Positions 9,838-21,943 of a DNA stretch of 64,000 bases are shown here, piece by piece; position 1 is the first letter of the stretch, and every line of letters begins with the position of its first letter. Location: the NCBI GenBank assembly GCA_021432605.1, contig MU271144.1, forward strand, positions 2,662,606 to 2,726,605, written 5' to 3'. A program made the position numbers and the translations under genes. This DNA comes from Coniochaeta sp. PMI_546. Taxonomy: Eukaryota > Ascomycota > Sordariomycetes > Coniochaetales > Coniochaetaceae. The notes under the pieces were generated by a model. The model was not told where the DNA came from and did not search any database. It worked only from the letters and a program-made list of their open reading frames with translations.

Positions 9838-12800
9838 CTAGGCTGTAGAACCAATCTTGTTCAGCCCCTTTAGCGACCCTAGGCTGAGAGCCAGACCCTG
9901 CGATCTGCTGCGTATCCGGACGAAGCCGGTGATCGGGCCATCCTCGCCTTCCTTCTCGATACTCAGGTTGGCCAAGGCATCCTCGCCTGTATTGACCTGT
10001 TAGTAACATCTTCCATGAAATTGCGACTCAGAAACGAAAAGCAGAAGAGACATACCGAAAACGCTCCTCGCGTACAGATTCGCGCTCAAGAACTGGCAGT
10101 CACCCTTGAGACTGGCCTCAGGCGTCAAGCAGTTCATATTCGTAGCCGCCATCAGCTGATCGAGGAATTCGCGCAGACTCTTGGCCTTGCTGTTGATGTT
10201 GACCTTGTTCTCCCACTCGAACTCGGTCCACATGGTCCGGAACTGCGTCTCGGTGCAGGTTGCGGGCTGGATGTAGTCCATGATGTCGACGTGCAGGTCG
10301 TTGAGAATGACGACGTTGGTGTCGGTGCTGTGTGCGCCGTCGTAAACCACGTTGCCGAAGATGACACCGGTGTCAGTCGACGACACCTTGATGGTGCACT
10401 GGACGTTGTGGAAGTCATGCGGGCCAATGTTCTGGGTTGTTGGCCGCTCGACGACCTTGAGATCACCAAGGGTGGCGAACTCGACGGACAAGTTCTGAAG
10501 CGTCTCTGTAGTTTGGTTGACGAGCAGGACATCGAGGACGATATCGAACTGGTGGACCTTCACGTAAGCCTCGGCGTAGACTGGGTCGGAGAATCCAGTG
10601 AGTTGAACGACTCGGCTGAGCTTGGAAGAAAGGTCCTCAGCAGCCGTGGCATCGCCACCCATAGCACGTTCAAGATCAAGTTCGACATCGTCGACACCGT
10701 CACCGGCGTTCTTCTTGGAAAGCTGGCGAATAGCCACCACATCGTCGACTTGCACCGCGGTCTTGGCCTTCTCGATGGCCTCCTTTGCCGCACGCTTCTT
10801 CTCTTCGACCTGCACCATGGCACGGAAAGCTTTGCGTGTGTCCTCAAGATAGACTGTTTCGAGCTCCCTATGCGCACTGAACTCGGCCAGCGACCGCACG
10901 CAGCTCATGATTCGGTCGACAGAGTCCTCGTCGATTGGTGTCTTGACAAACTGAGACTGGCCAACCCGGATAATGGAGATCATGATCAGCATGGCTTCTG
11001 CGCGCAGAGCATTTGTCCGTTCGGCAGAGGGCGAGATCTCAGAATGCCGCATGACGAGCTTCGTCAGCGTTGCAGACAATACGGTGGAAAGATAGTAGTC
11101 GCCGTCAAGGATAAGTTGCCGCAAAGGCGGCTTCTGTGCAGCTTTAACTGCCTCGAGCTTCGCTGCCTTGGAGGACTGACTTGTGAGCGCGGTCTCTGTT
11201 GCGTACGTGCCATCGGCAAGAACTCTCCTCGAGCCAGTGGGAGCAGCCTTGGAGTGGCCATTGACATGCTCCTCGGCCTTGGGCTCCTCATCAGCTTCTA
11301 CGTGGTCCAACAGACGCTGCTCAGAGGCCAGGATCGGGATCTCTCCCAGGCTGGCTCTTATTCTCTTCCAGGCATCTCTGATATCCTTCTCCTCGAGAGA
11401 GTACTCTCCGACGATCCACAGAATGCCGCGATACACCTTCCCGGCCCGAACCTCGCTCAGAGTGTCCACTAGCCTGGAGACAATGGGCGCGCGCAGCTTG
11501 GGGAACTTCTCGACCACCTCCTTGACAAAGTTGATGACATCCACAGCCGAGGTATTGTTAAAGTCGGCAATGAAGTCCATAAGAAGGTCAACAACGCTGG
11601 CGGCGACCTCGGAAAATTTGATGGCACATTGGTGGATCGAGTGGATGAGTAGTTGGCGATATTCCGTGTTCTTCTCGTACTCCTGATCCACGGTCTTCGA
11701 AAGCTCCTTCTTCAATAAAAGGACGACCTCTTCGACATTCTTGCTGGAAACCATATCTAGGGCGATAGAAAGTGCCTTCCTCCGCACATCGATGTCAGCG
11801 CTCGACAGGACGCGCAGAACTTCCATAATCAGGTCATCCAAAACGCCTTCATTTTTTTTGCGCAACTGGTCAACTCGGTCGAGCACGATCAGCTTAACAT
11901 TGTTATCTGCCTCCTTGATCGCAAGCTCGATGAACTTTCCAGCAGCAGCCTTGACAGCCACGGGGTTGCTTGTTAGTGCTGTGAGTGATGAAGCAGCCTC
12001 GTAGACCACTGTGGATGTGCTTGCTTCGAGGAGGTCGAAGATGAGGCGGAGATATCGTGCCTGGTAGAGGGTTAGCTACGTTGCCAAGCCTTGCGTTTTA
12101 CCCAGCATACCTTGTGCTGCTGGTTCTGGACAGCATCTTTCCTGATGAACTCGAGCTCGACCAATTGCAGCAGCTCCTCAGCATTGGGTATGCCATCAAA
12201 CACGCCGCTGAGGTATACGAGTGCCTTTTCATGGCTGATGCTGGACAGGGCTGCGAAGGCGTTCCTCTTGCAGGTGGGGTCACTCTCTGTTTCGAGGAAG
12301 ACCGAGATCAGATCGGCGGCGTCCGGGATTAGTGTGGGTGAGTGTTGGAAGATAGCAGCCACGGCAAACACTGCATTCTTGCGAACATACGCGTGTCGAT
12401 GCTCGAGACATTGCCGAGCGGAAGAGAGGAGAGGCTCGATAAGCTCCGGTTCGCGAAGTTTGCACAGGAAGCGGAGGGTGTTACCCCTAATGTACTCGTT
12501 GGGGTGTTGTAGGTCATTCCGGATACCGTTGCTACACATCAAGAGGTCAGCACTCCAATTTGTCCACTGCTTCTCGAGACACTATGGCTCGTACCAGACC
12601 AGGATCATCTCCTGCTTCAGCTTCCCTTGGGCATCCAGCTTTGGACATATCTCGTAGTAGAAGTATAGGAGCTTCTTCAGCGCTTTCGACTTGGAGGGCA
12701 TGACAAATCGGATGATGTGCATGAGCAATTGGGGCATCGGGTCGCCATTGAGCATTATGGTCAAGATGCGCTTCATGGTGTCGACCTTGCTCTCGTCGGT

Positions 12801-12896
12801 GCCCTTCTCCAGCTGGGTGCGCAGGTCGGAGAGGGATGGAACATCGGCAGTGTTGTCCTGGTGCACCAAGCTGAAGGCATTTTCTAAGTACGACAT
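9838..12896 (-). CDS. SEC26: coatomer subunit beta (beta-COP)
   Basis: Subunit of the COPI coat, which drives retrograde Golgi-to-ER and intra-Golgi vesicle traffic. Exons on the minus strand are 12595-12896, 12111-12531, 10056-12060 and 9838-9986, giving 958 residues, the usual length for beta-COP. The N-terminal adaptin-like HEAT/ARM solenoid shows family motifs: [36 protein letters not shown], and [13 protein letters not shown]. The C-terminal coatomer appendage region includes [12 protein letters not shown] and IFGNVVYDG, and the last exon supplies [20 protein letters not shown]. The start ATG at 12896 was preferred because the frame upstream has no ATG. The gene is divergent from Mago, with 583 bp between start codons. 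Confidence 0.95.
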
Positions 12897-13479
12897 TCTG
12901 AAAGATGTGGTAGCTGGTGCAGTAGCACCAGGATGCTTCGAAAGGGGTTGTGATGGTTGACTGAGCAAGGCGGGCCGTCGAGAAGTGGGATGGAACGCGG
13001 TGTCTGGACCGGATTCGCGGTGAAGGTCTCAGGCCCTGTGTAATTACACTTTGTCGACGGTATCTAGTCGTCCAGAAGCACGGAACGAGGTGAGGGCCGT
13101 TGTAAGTGGCTGTCTACCAAGGATCGGTGTGGTAGATTCCGAAAGAAAGATGGGCATCACAAGGTCAGACAGCTACACCGTGGAATTGGCTTCAACCTCG
13201 AAATGTCCCTGAGATCTGGCCTGCCCAGCCTGGAGTTGTGGTCTCAGATGGTCCGTGCGTGACCACTACCTCCCTTGATTGTGGCTTCACGTGATCGCTA
13301 TCTCCCATAGTAAGGTCAGCCTTGCCCCACCATCCCACTCTCGCTGACGTGCAGAGACAATCTTGATTGGAGACCGGGCTGGAGCTCTTGACTGCTAGAG
13401 TCAAGCCGCCATCTTAACCGCTTTCGCTTCTGCAGCCTCATTCCCAAGCAGGCAGTACACAACTCTTTGCCAGCAACAA
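12897..13479. promoter_or_regulatory. shared divergent promoter region, SEC26 / mago
   Basis: 583 bp between the start codons of two housekeeping genes read in opposite directions, so both promoters must lie here. No individual element is assigned. Confidence 0.5.
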
Positions 13480-14175
13480 TGTCGGCTTCCAACGAACAGT
13501 TTTATCTGCGGTACTAGTAAGTACTATGCTCGGACTGTGACGCCGTACGGCAGCTAATCAATATCGATAGTTCCGGCCACTCTGGCAGATTCGGCCACGA
13601 GTTCCTAGAGTTCGACTTCCGGACGGTGGGCGATGGCAGGAGCGCAACTGCACGATACGCGAACAACTCAAACTACAGGAATGACAGCTTGATTCGGAAA
13701 GAGAGTAAGCTTTGCCACTATATCGACCGCAAGTCAGCGACTAATCAAGATGGTTGCGCATAGTGTATGTTAGTGCTCTGGTCGTCGAAGAGATCAAGCG
13801 CATCATCAAGTCAAGTGAAATCTTGAAGTACGTGTCGCCCCCGCCCACGGCGCGCTGTTGTGGTCTGACATAAAAAAAAACAGGGAAGACGACGCAAAAT
13901 GGCCACAGAAGAATAAGGATGGAAAGCAAGAGCTGGAGATAAGGATTGGAAACGACCATATCAGCTTCGAGGTCCGTTGACATCAGAGACCACACACCCC
14001 TTTTGTTGTTGTAATGTGGCTAACAACATCACAGACTGCCAAGATTGGATCGATCAACGACGTTACGGAATCTGCCGACCCGGAAGGACTTCGAGTGTTC
14101 TACTACCTCGTGCAAGATCTGAAGGCTCTTGTCTTCAGCTTGATCGCTCTTCATTTCAAGATCAAGCCCATTTGA
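13480..14175 (+). CDS. mago: Mago nashi, exon junction complex core
   Basis: Core exon-junction-complex protein that pairs with Y14 and locks eIF4A3 on spliced mRNA in the nucleus. It is encoded by five small exons: 13480-13517, 13571-13704, 13764-13827, 13884-13971 and 14035-14175, giving 154 residues. Family motifs are nearly continuous: [37 protein letters not shown], and the C-terminal [20 protein letters not shown] ending in KIKPI. All phases close. The acceptor of intron 3 (13828-13883) follows an A-rich tract rather than a pyrimidine tract. An intron-dense gene encoding a splicing-deposited complex is in keeping with an intron-rich genome. Confidence 0.95.
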
Positions 14176-15586
14176 GTGTCAACAGTTAGATATTGGACAC
14201 ACGGAACTCGGACTCCAGACACAATCGACCGTGCCAGCACCAATGCACACCATGTGCCGATTTATACTGGACAGCACGGAGTTTCGGAGTACGGCACCGG
14301 GCATTTCGCATGTACAGGTCCTAACATGACCTTTGAAGGGCGGAAAGCCCTCGGTTCACGCGATGCATATTTTAAAGGCGCCATGTTTCGGGTAGAGACA
14401 CATGCAGAGCCCTGTGGCCTGGATAGACAGGGAGATCGGTAGTACTGACAGCCCTGTAATGATCTCAGGCTTCGCTTCCGTAGGGCATTCATAAGAGAAT
14501 ACAATCTTGTGATAGTATCCACCTATCAAGCCACTCCGTATATACACGTACTCACAAGAATTGGTATGCACGTGTGTACCAATCCAGCCTGCCGTACCCC
14601 GGAGCCACAGTACCGGTAATCGGTGGGCCTGCCGAAGCGAAGGTGGAGCTTGTGCCGACATTGAAACAAAGGTCGTCTAAGCTTTGAGACGACTACGTGC
14701 GAGTCTTCCAACTAATGACAATATTTTAAACTCAATCTCTCTGCATACTACAAGGTATGCTTTCTCTGTTGGTTGTGATACGTGTACATTGGGAGCAGGA
14801 AGCAACCCATGAAGGTTGAGCGACTGACGGAGTGGCTGGCAGACGAAGGAGCCGTAGGTAGCTAAGAACCTGGGAGAAGCGCCACCTGCAAACAAACTGT
14901 GCCAACTGTCGATATCCCGCCCAAGCTGAGAGGAGCAAGAAGCACGCATTCCACCCAGGCGTCATCGCATGTCAATCCGTCCCAACTTCAACCACATACA
15001 GAATCTCAGGATCTCTTGGATCAAACGAAACTGTCCCGCTCCCACCTGGCATACTGCCATACTATCTGGAACCGTTTCTGTGCCTTCCTGTTATCATTGT
15101 CTAATATTACCTTCGCCTCAACGTAGACTCTACGTCGCCTAAAGTCGAAGAGCGCCCTTGTCGCAATAATACGCTCAGCGCCCGGAGCCAAGCCGCAGCA
15201 CCCTGTCGCCGCTGGTAAGCCCGCTGCTGGAGAAAGATCCGTGACCGTCTTCGCTCCCGCATCCCGATCCAACGCGCTTACTACACGGCATCTACAACAC
15301 GCTTCCTAACATTGCACAGTAGTCTCGGGCTTTTTGCTTCGAAGACAATCGACCTCGGCATTGCTCCTGGCGGGACTTTTTTTGGCCGACACTTGCACCG
15401 GTCTTGTCTTAGCTGACGACCGACAAGCAACGACAGATACCAACAGCCGCCCTTCTGCGCACCGTCTGCTGAAGCATCCCCGTATACAATAGAATCGCCA
15501 GCTTCTGATATCCAAAAAGCATACGGCGCTGAAATAACTTCTCACCATCAACCGATATCCTCAAAGCCCCTAATCTCGTTAATATC
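14176..15586. other. intergenic, mago to GID4
   Basis: About 1.4 kb. The frames seen here lack recognisable motifs and codon bias. The right half, pyrimidine-rich with several CAACA-type stretches, looks like a long leader for the GID4 gene. Confidence 0.5.
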
Positions 15587-17159
15587 ATGCCCACACCTTC
15601 TGGCAACGCGCCAGACCCAAATCCTCACCCATCGCGCAACTTCGCCTTCTCATCATGTCCCGATCCAGAAGACAATGAGCAGGAACCACAAGAGCAACAA
15701 CAGCAGCAGCAGCAATCAGAGTCTCCAATTTCTCCCGCCTCGCCTTCATCGCCTTCCGCAGAGACCCTCCACGACTCACAAGAATCCCAACCAAGTTGGC
15801 GGCCCGAATCCTCGTCGCCGCAGTCACAATACGACCAGCTCCGTTCGTCGGCCGACGATAGCGCGAGTCCGCGATCGGTCACAATGTCGCCCATGTCGAG
15901 CAGTGTAGCCGCTGCCCTCGCTGACGGTTCCGGCGAGTTCGAGTCGCCCGGTGAGCGACGAGGCATAAGCATTGGTATAATCGAGCCGATGGAAATGGAC
16001 GACGATGACGACGGCCAAAAAGACGACGACGATGAGGACATGGAACTCGGAACCTCGCCCGGCGGAGGCCGTACTGCCCGTGGTGACGACGATGGTTCAG
16101 ATTCCGAGATCAGTGAGCCAGGAATGTTGTTCAGGGCGTCTCATCCAGTGGGGAGCTTGCAGGATCACCTACTCGGCTTAATCCGACAGATAAACGAGCT
16201 GAACGCCATGGATGCCGCGAGGGACGCTGGACGCGCTGTAGGGCCAGCAGGAGAGGTGGCCGGCCCCAACCCTCCGAGCTCGAGCAGGCGACGACCTGAC
16301 GCTGCTCGGTCGCGGTCGGCCGCCGACTATGGTACAAAATTCGGTACTGAGGGCGGCAGTAGTACACGGGATGATGAGCCGGATGCGCCCGCTTGGGGTG
16401 CCGATACGAGCATGCTGGGGATGGGGTACGAATATGCGGATCCGAGGGTCACGCCGATCTCTCCGTCGACGTACCTCCGGCCCGGTAGCCGCTTTCACGG
16501 AACGCAGCAGTCAGAGCGGCAACGGTATGATGTCCAGGTGGAGATCAAGCATGTCGACTTACGGGAATCGTTCTTGTGCGGGTACCTGCGAATTCAAGGT
16601 TAGTAGTCCCCCGCTCTGGGAATTTGTCTTACGCTTATAAGTGCCCACTGACACGCTTCTCACCAGGTCTGACAGAAGACCACCCAACCCTAACGACATA
16701 TTTCGAGGGTGAGATAATCGGGACGAAATACGGCTTCAACACGCAGCATCCGTCGTGGGGCGCGAGCGACAAGACGGACCTGTCGCACTGGGCCAAGTTC
16801 CAGGCTTTCCGGCCCTTCCAGAAGCAGATGAAGAAGGGCAGCGGCAACATCGTCATCAAGGACGTGGCCAACCGCGAGAACATCTTTATGCGCTGGAAGG
16901 AGCACTTCCTGGTCCCGGACCACCGTGTCCGGACGATCCACGGCGCGAGCTTCGAGGGTTTTTATTATATCTGCTTTAACCAGCTGCTTGGCGAGGTCAG
17001 CGGGATATACTTCCACAGTAAGAGTGAAAAGTGAGTGTTCTGATTATCCAATCGTTAGGTGTGAGGGAGTGGTTATTGACTGAGTGGCACAGGTTCCAAC
17101 AATTGGAATTGAAGCACGTGGAAGATAAGGGGTGTTATGGAGCCGTTGAGTTCAGATGA
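15587..17159 (+). CDS. GID4: GID E3 ligase substrate receptor, Vid24/GID4 family
   Basis: Probable substrate receptor of the GID/CTLH ubiquitin ligase. In yeast, Gid4 binds N-terminal proline degrons of gluconeogenic enzymes and delivers them for degradation on glucose return. Exons 15587-16598, 16667-17030 and 17093-17159 give 480 residues. The Vid24 beta-barrel occupies about residues 285-480, with GSRFHGTQQSERQRYDVQVE, LCGYLRIQGLTEDHPTL, FEGEIIG, HWAKFQAF and FEGFYYICFNQ. The first 280 residues look disordered: a seven-Gln run, Ser/Pro clusters, and Asp-rich stretches near 145-165, with a helix-like DHLLGLIRQINEL. This N terminus is much longer than in yeast Gid4. It is convergent with erdS downstream. 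Confidence 0.9.
15695..15715 (+). repeat. CAR codon repeat encoding seven glutamines
   Basis: Seven consecutive CAA/CAG codons within the disordered N terminus of the GID4-like protein, likely polymorphic in length. Confidence 0.85.
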
Positions 17160-18073
17160 GTAGGGCGTGGTCGTAGCGGACACCCTCCCCTGAGAGAGAG
17201 AGAGAGAATGAGAGAGGAGAGTTTTCATCTGCATAATCGGTGCACGGGCTGGCCGTCACGGTTGGATGAGTATGAATGTCGTCGGCTATCCTGATGAGGC
17301 CCTGTGGGACATTGACCGCACTTTCTTTTGGTCTATATAGCATTTTTGGTCGGAAGGACATTGACCCGTTTCTTATTCCAGCGTTTCTTTGAAGGGGGTT
17401 CTCTCGTTTGATGGATCATGTTGTCTATATACGTCTCGTGGATGAGATAAAGTAAAGTTTAAAGATTATTGGAAGGACGCAGCGCGCAGGTTCAGGACAC
17501 TTCCTACCCTACCGTACATTGTTGACTGATGGATACAGGGCAGCTGGATGGATAGACAGGACCTGGATCGTTGTGGTGAAGCACTCTTTTGAGATGTATG
17601 CTCGATCGAAATCGCCATCACCGTCACAAGTGGTGTGTCAAAGGCCATGGACAAACCTCAATACAGGAGCCCAAAACAATACTCGAAGTGATATTTGCGC
17701 CCTAAGTTTACGCTCAACTAGAACCATAACTCTGCAGCAAAAACTTCTATATCAACAAAGGTATCAACTAGCTAGGCAGGTTCGCATCTAGCAAACTTGC
17801 CAACCATGGTATCAATTGTGTGTTGTTCATGGAGACCGCCTTTCCCGCTTCACTGTCTTGAGAAAACCATAAAACACATTAGGTCTACCGCAAAGGACAG
17901 GAAGAAATGAGTTGCATCTAATCGATCAGAGCATCTCTCGCCTGGAAAAGGAACATAACGCCGTCAAGTCGAACATCGCCTCGCACCCATTCGCACTCGT
18001 CTTTCTCTTTCTCTTATTACCAGATCATGGTCATTCCCTCACGCCAAAAAGAAACCAAGAAATATATAACCAT
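17160..18073. other. convergent intergenic region, GID4 / erdS
   Basis: Between two 3' ends. It contains a (GA)n run at 17192-17207 and otherwise AT-richer sequence of untranslated-region type. No gene is seen. Confidence 0.55.
17192..17207. repeat. (GA)8 microsatellite
   Basis: Eight GA dinucleotides just after the GID4 stop codon, in the presumed 3' untranslated region. Confidence 0.85.
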
Positions 18074-20790
18074 CTAGTCCTCAAAGAACTTGATAATCTC
18101 CTGCAAGTCCCGGACGGTAACACCCCACCGCGGATAGCAGATGTACATCGCCTCGCCGTACGCGCCAAACTTCTGCCTGAACTCGGACTTGCGCCCCAGC
18201 TTCAGGCTCTTGGCCACAACGTCGTAGCTCCGGGCAAGGAACTTGGCCCGCACGCCGTGCAGGTGGGCGCCGGGCTTGAGCTTCTCCGACGCGCCGACGC
18301 CGAAGGTGACGGGCCCCGTGATGGCGCCCAGCGCGCGGTCGATGAGCACCTCGATCGTGCCGCTGGGCGAGCCGGGGAAGTCGAGCGCCCACTTGACCTG
18401 CCAGCCGTGGCGGGGCGCGAGGCGGGCCAGGACGACGAGCGCGCAGACCGTGTCGCCCTTCTCGGCGGCGAAGTAGCGCCTGTGGGCCTGGTCGACCCAG
18501 GGCCGCACCTCGGTGAGGTGGATCTGCTTGTGGCGGGACGTGCGGGCCGCCTTCCAGGCCTCGATGGCCTTGTCGGCGCGCTCGCGGAACTTCTCGTCGG
18601 GCTTCACCTCGTGGATCTTGATGCCCTCGCGCTCGACGCGGCGCTGGTCCTGGGCCGCGCCCTTGGGGAGGGCGTGGCGGTCTGCGTCCACGCGTTGCTC
18701 CTCGGCGCAGGTGAGGGTGCGGTAGCCGAACTCCGTGCCGAGGATGGCCTGCACGGGCGCCGACACCAGCATCCAGATGGGGGTGCGCTTGAGCTCATTC
18801 TTGACGAAGTCGATGAAGGCGGTGATGACTTCGTGGTACTGGCGCGGGTCGCAGAGCGGGTCGCCCGTCATCATGACGAACTTCTCGCTGCGGACGACGT
18901 AGCCGACGGCAGCGCCCGTGTGGTGTCGCCAGATCTGGAAGCGATCGTCGAGCCAGGAGGTGTTGGAGGCGTCGCCGTAGTTGGCGATGAGGTCCTCGAT
19001 CGGTGGCATTGGCTGGTCCTTCGGGCGAGGTTTGGTGGTGTCGGCTTCGGGGTGAGGGAGGCTTGGTGGTTTCTCCGGGAGGGACTTTGGATCGCGCGGG
19101 TAGAGGGTCGCGTTGCGGACGTCGCCGAGTTCGAGCGCCCAGGTTAGGATGCGCTCGAGGCCGAGACCGGCACCGCCGTGAGGAGGTGCGCCATGGTCGA
19201 ATGCCAATAGGTACTCTTCCATGCCGTCCTCGGCAATACCGGCCTTCTTCATACTCCTGCGGAGGTCCTTGGGGTCGTTGATACGCTGCCCTCCGGTACA
19301 TATTTCCTGGCCCTTGACAAAGATGTCGAACGAGTTTGTCCATTTAGGATCGTCGTCATCCGGGTGAGTGTAGAATGGTCGGACACTGGCTGGGAATTTG
19401 TCCAGGATGTAGTAGTCTGTCTTGAACTTCTCCTTGACCAACTCGCCGAGGCGTATCTCGTCACGAGTGGACAGATCTTCATCCTCCTCCGCCTCACGTC
19501 CGTCTTCGCGGAGCATTGCAATGCCCTCTTTGTAGGTCAATATTGGGGTCTCTTCCAACCATACCAAGGGGGCACTTGGCCACCTCTGTCGCACAATCTC
19601 CACCTCGGGCATCGCGTACATGGCTTCGAATATGCGTTTCAGCACGCCATCGATTGTGTGTATCAGCTCTCTGTAGTTCGAGGTAAGTGCCATTTCGATG
19701 TCGAGGCCAGTGTATTCAGTCAAGTGCCGATGAGTGTTTGAGTTCTCTGCTCGGAAAACAGGTCCAATCTGGCGGTATGAAAATTAGTCGAGACCTCATA
19801 CAGCGAATGTTCAGCGTAACTAACCTCGAAGACTCTGCCAAAGTCAGCAGAGACAGTCATCTGCTTAGCGAGCTGCGGACTCTGTGCAAGGAATGCCCTC
19901 CGGCCAAAGTAGTTGACCTTGAACACTTCGGCACCACTCTCTGTCGCGGCCGGCTGTAGTTTGGGTGTCTGGATTTCGACGAACTGCTTCTCCTCGAGGG
20001 CCTGTCTGAAAGTCCGGGTGACAGTAGCACGGATGCGGAACAGGGCCTGGTTCGACGGATGCCGCAGGTCAAGGATGCGGTCTTGTAGACGCTGGTGCAG
20101 AGCCTCAGGGGCATGATAGTTGTCCCATGGCAAATTGTTTGCAGCGCTTACAAGGTGAATAGAGTAAATGTCAACCTCGATGTCGGAATGCAGGGCAGAT
20201 TTGACAGGGGCGACCGGCTTCTGAAGAGTTCCGTGGACCTCGACGAGAGACTCCGAGTGCAGTCTCTGCACCCATTTGATCATGTGTGGTGAACCGCGCG
20301 ACAAGACGCCCTGGATGGTGTGTGTCTTGTCTCGCAGTAGGAGGAAGTCTAGAGCCTCAGATATGCGGCGTTGGTGCTGAATTCGGCAACGGAAGGTAAC
20401 CTCTGTTCCCACAGGCAGCGTGGCGGCCTTCTCGATGCTGATCAGCTCCATAGGATGAACAGGCTCGTCAATGCCTCCATAGCGTGCCAGGACCTCCGGA
20501 TCCTCCAATGCCCTCGCCCTCTCCTCCTCGCTCTTGCGCCGGGCTTCGAGCTCCTCCTTCTCGCGCTCCAGGCGCTCGAGCTTCTCCAGCTTCTCGCGGC
20601 GCTTCGCTTCACGGCGACCCCTGGCGGATTCAGTTGACGACCTCACGCTGTCACTGTTGTTCGGCGAATTGAGGACCGATAGGGGGTTCTTGGTGTCATT
20701 GACAGAGTTTACGTTGGAGTGCGAACCATTGGGCGAGCGTATGTTGAGCGCTTCGCCCAGGCGCGACAGAGAAGCACTGAATCGCGCCAT
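18074..20790 (-). CDS. erdS: aspartyl-tRNA synthetase-DUF2156 fusion, ergosteryl-aspartate synthase (ErdS) type
   Basis: Two exons, 19825-20790 and 18074-19768, give 886 residues. Residues 60-110 are a charged helix, followed by an OB-fold anticodon-binding domain. The class II AspRS core is complete: AQSPQLAKQM, motif 2 joined across the splice (FEIGPVFRAENSNTHRHLTE), and motif 3 GAPPHGGAGLGLERI near 505-520. After a short linker comes a DUF2156 domain (about 580-886) with YGDASNTSWLDDRFQIW, PLCDPRQYHEVI, YFAAEKGDTVCALVVL and the C-terminal FGAYGEAMYICYPRWG. Known family behaviour (Yakobov and colleagues): ErdS charges tRNA-Asp, then the DUF2156 part moves aspartate onto the 3-beta-hydroxyl of ergosterol. 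Both halves look intact here. Function is inferred from architecture. The divergent neighbour is an alpha/beta hydrolase that may reverse the reaction. Confidence 0.93.
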
Positions 20791-20811
20791 ATCTCCTTGA
20801 GCACCGGCAGA

Positions 20812-20830
20812 GCTGCTGCTGCTGCTGCTG
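20812..20830. repeat. GCT trinucleotide run in the erdS leader
   Basis: Six GCT units plus one base, read as CAG in the erdS sense strand. It ends 22 bases upstream of the erdS start codon. Confidence 0.85.
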
Positions 20831-21902
20831 AGAGGTGAGGTGCTCGGTGTTGGCGATAGGAGTCGAGTCTAACAACTCGACTCGAATGGCGAGAATGTCA
20901 AGAGGCGGGGTTCAGGTGGTTGAGGTGGATGAGGTGTGGGGGGGCCAACTTGAGTGGTACTGGTATCTGGTCTGATTCAGGAACAGACAGAGGAGTAAAC
21001 ACAAACAACGTGGTATGGCAACAAGGGTATCTTTGAGGATAGAATAGTATCGGTGATTGCTTTAGGTCATAGGTGGGTAAGCAACAAGTGGCAGTGCAAG
21101 TATATGAGGCCCGAAGAACAGAGGGAAATAGTAATTGTGGGAAAGACAGAAGCTTCGAGTCTCCAGATTATAAGCAATGCATGTGAGGTTGTGTACCAGT
21201 CGTGTCCAAAAGGTTCCATGTGCCGGAAACCTCGGGATTTCTCAAGGTCGGGACTGGGCGCCTCGCTCTTTATCAGCGGTCTGCCCGGATGCAGGTTTAG
21301 CTCTGTCAAGGTTTTGAAACTCTGAGTAATGCCTTGTTTTCTAATCCTGCCTTACCCGATATATCTGTCAGGATGCCTGAAACTAAATGCTAAAGAACGC
21401 CCCCTGACAGATGCAAGTACCGAGACTGAAAGCAGCCAGAGGAAATGATTCTACTGCGTTTGCGACCATGCATCAACAAATTTGTCCCTGATAGCGTCAT
21501 GCGTCCTCTCTGTTCTGGAGGGGGATCCGCCCCGAATGGCATGTGTCGCACTACTACTATGGTATACATAGTAGCAGAATCCATGGAACGACCTTACACT
21601 TATTCTGGTCCCACCGAGCGGTGTCCACTCAGATTGGCTGGAGCTCTTCCTACGGCCATGATACTCAAGGACAAACAGCAAGGCCTGCAAGGCAATGTCG
21701 TTCGCCGTTTTCCTTGTGCGGTCGAGGAAATACTGATAGACACTGGCGAAAGAGACATGATAGGCTCGCCGGAGTTCTCCTCCGGGATCTTCGCATGGCA
21801 ACCTGGCATAACAAGCATTTTTGGCAGTTGAGCCCCAGGTTTGCGGCAACTGCGACTGTCACTCGAGGAACATAGTAGGTCCCCGTGCGAGGGGCTGGAG
21901 GG

Positions 21903-21943
21903 GTTAGCGTGCCTGCCCTGGCAAGCCTGGCAGGCTAACAGGG
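21903..21943. repeat. imperfect inverted repeat
   Basis: GTTAGC and GCCTGCC on the left face GGCAGGC and GCTAAC on the right, with an 11-base loop between the GCCTGCC/GGCAGGC arms. An overlapping GCCCTG/CAGGGC pair adds to the palindrome. Possible protein-binding site; function unknown. Confidence 0.5.

Noticed and set aside
10015-11472. Long plus-strand open frame of 485 codons
   Set aside because: Lies exactly antisense to the beta-COP coding exon; strong wobble G/C bias creates long antisense frames. The protein has no recognisable domain and odd composition.
17912-19147. Plus-strand frame of 411 codons over erdS
   Set aside because: Antisense shadow of the DUF2156-containing exon; repetitive Ala/Gly/Leu/Asp/Glu composition.
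21445-21849. Overlapping frames of about 130 codons on both strands between erdS and the hydrolase
   Set aside because: Mutual antisense frames without codon bias or motifs; chance openness.
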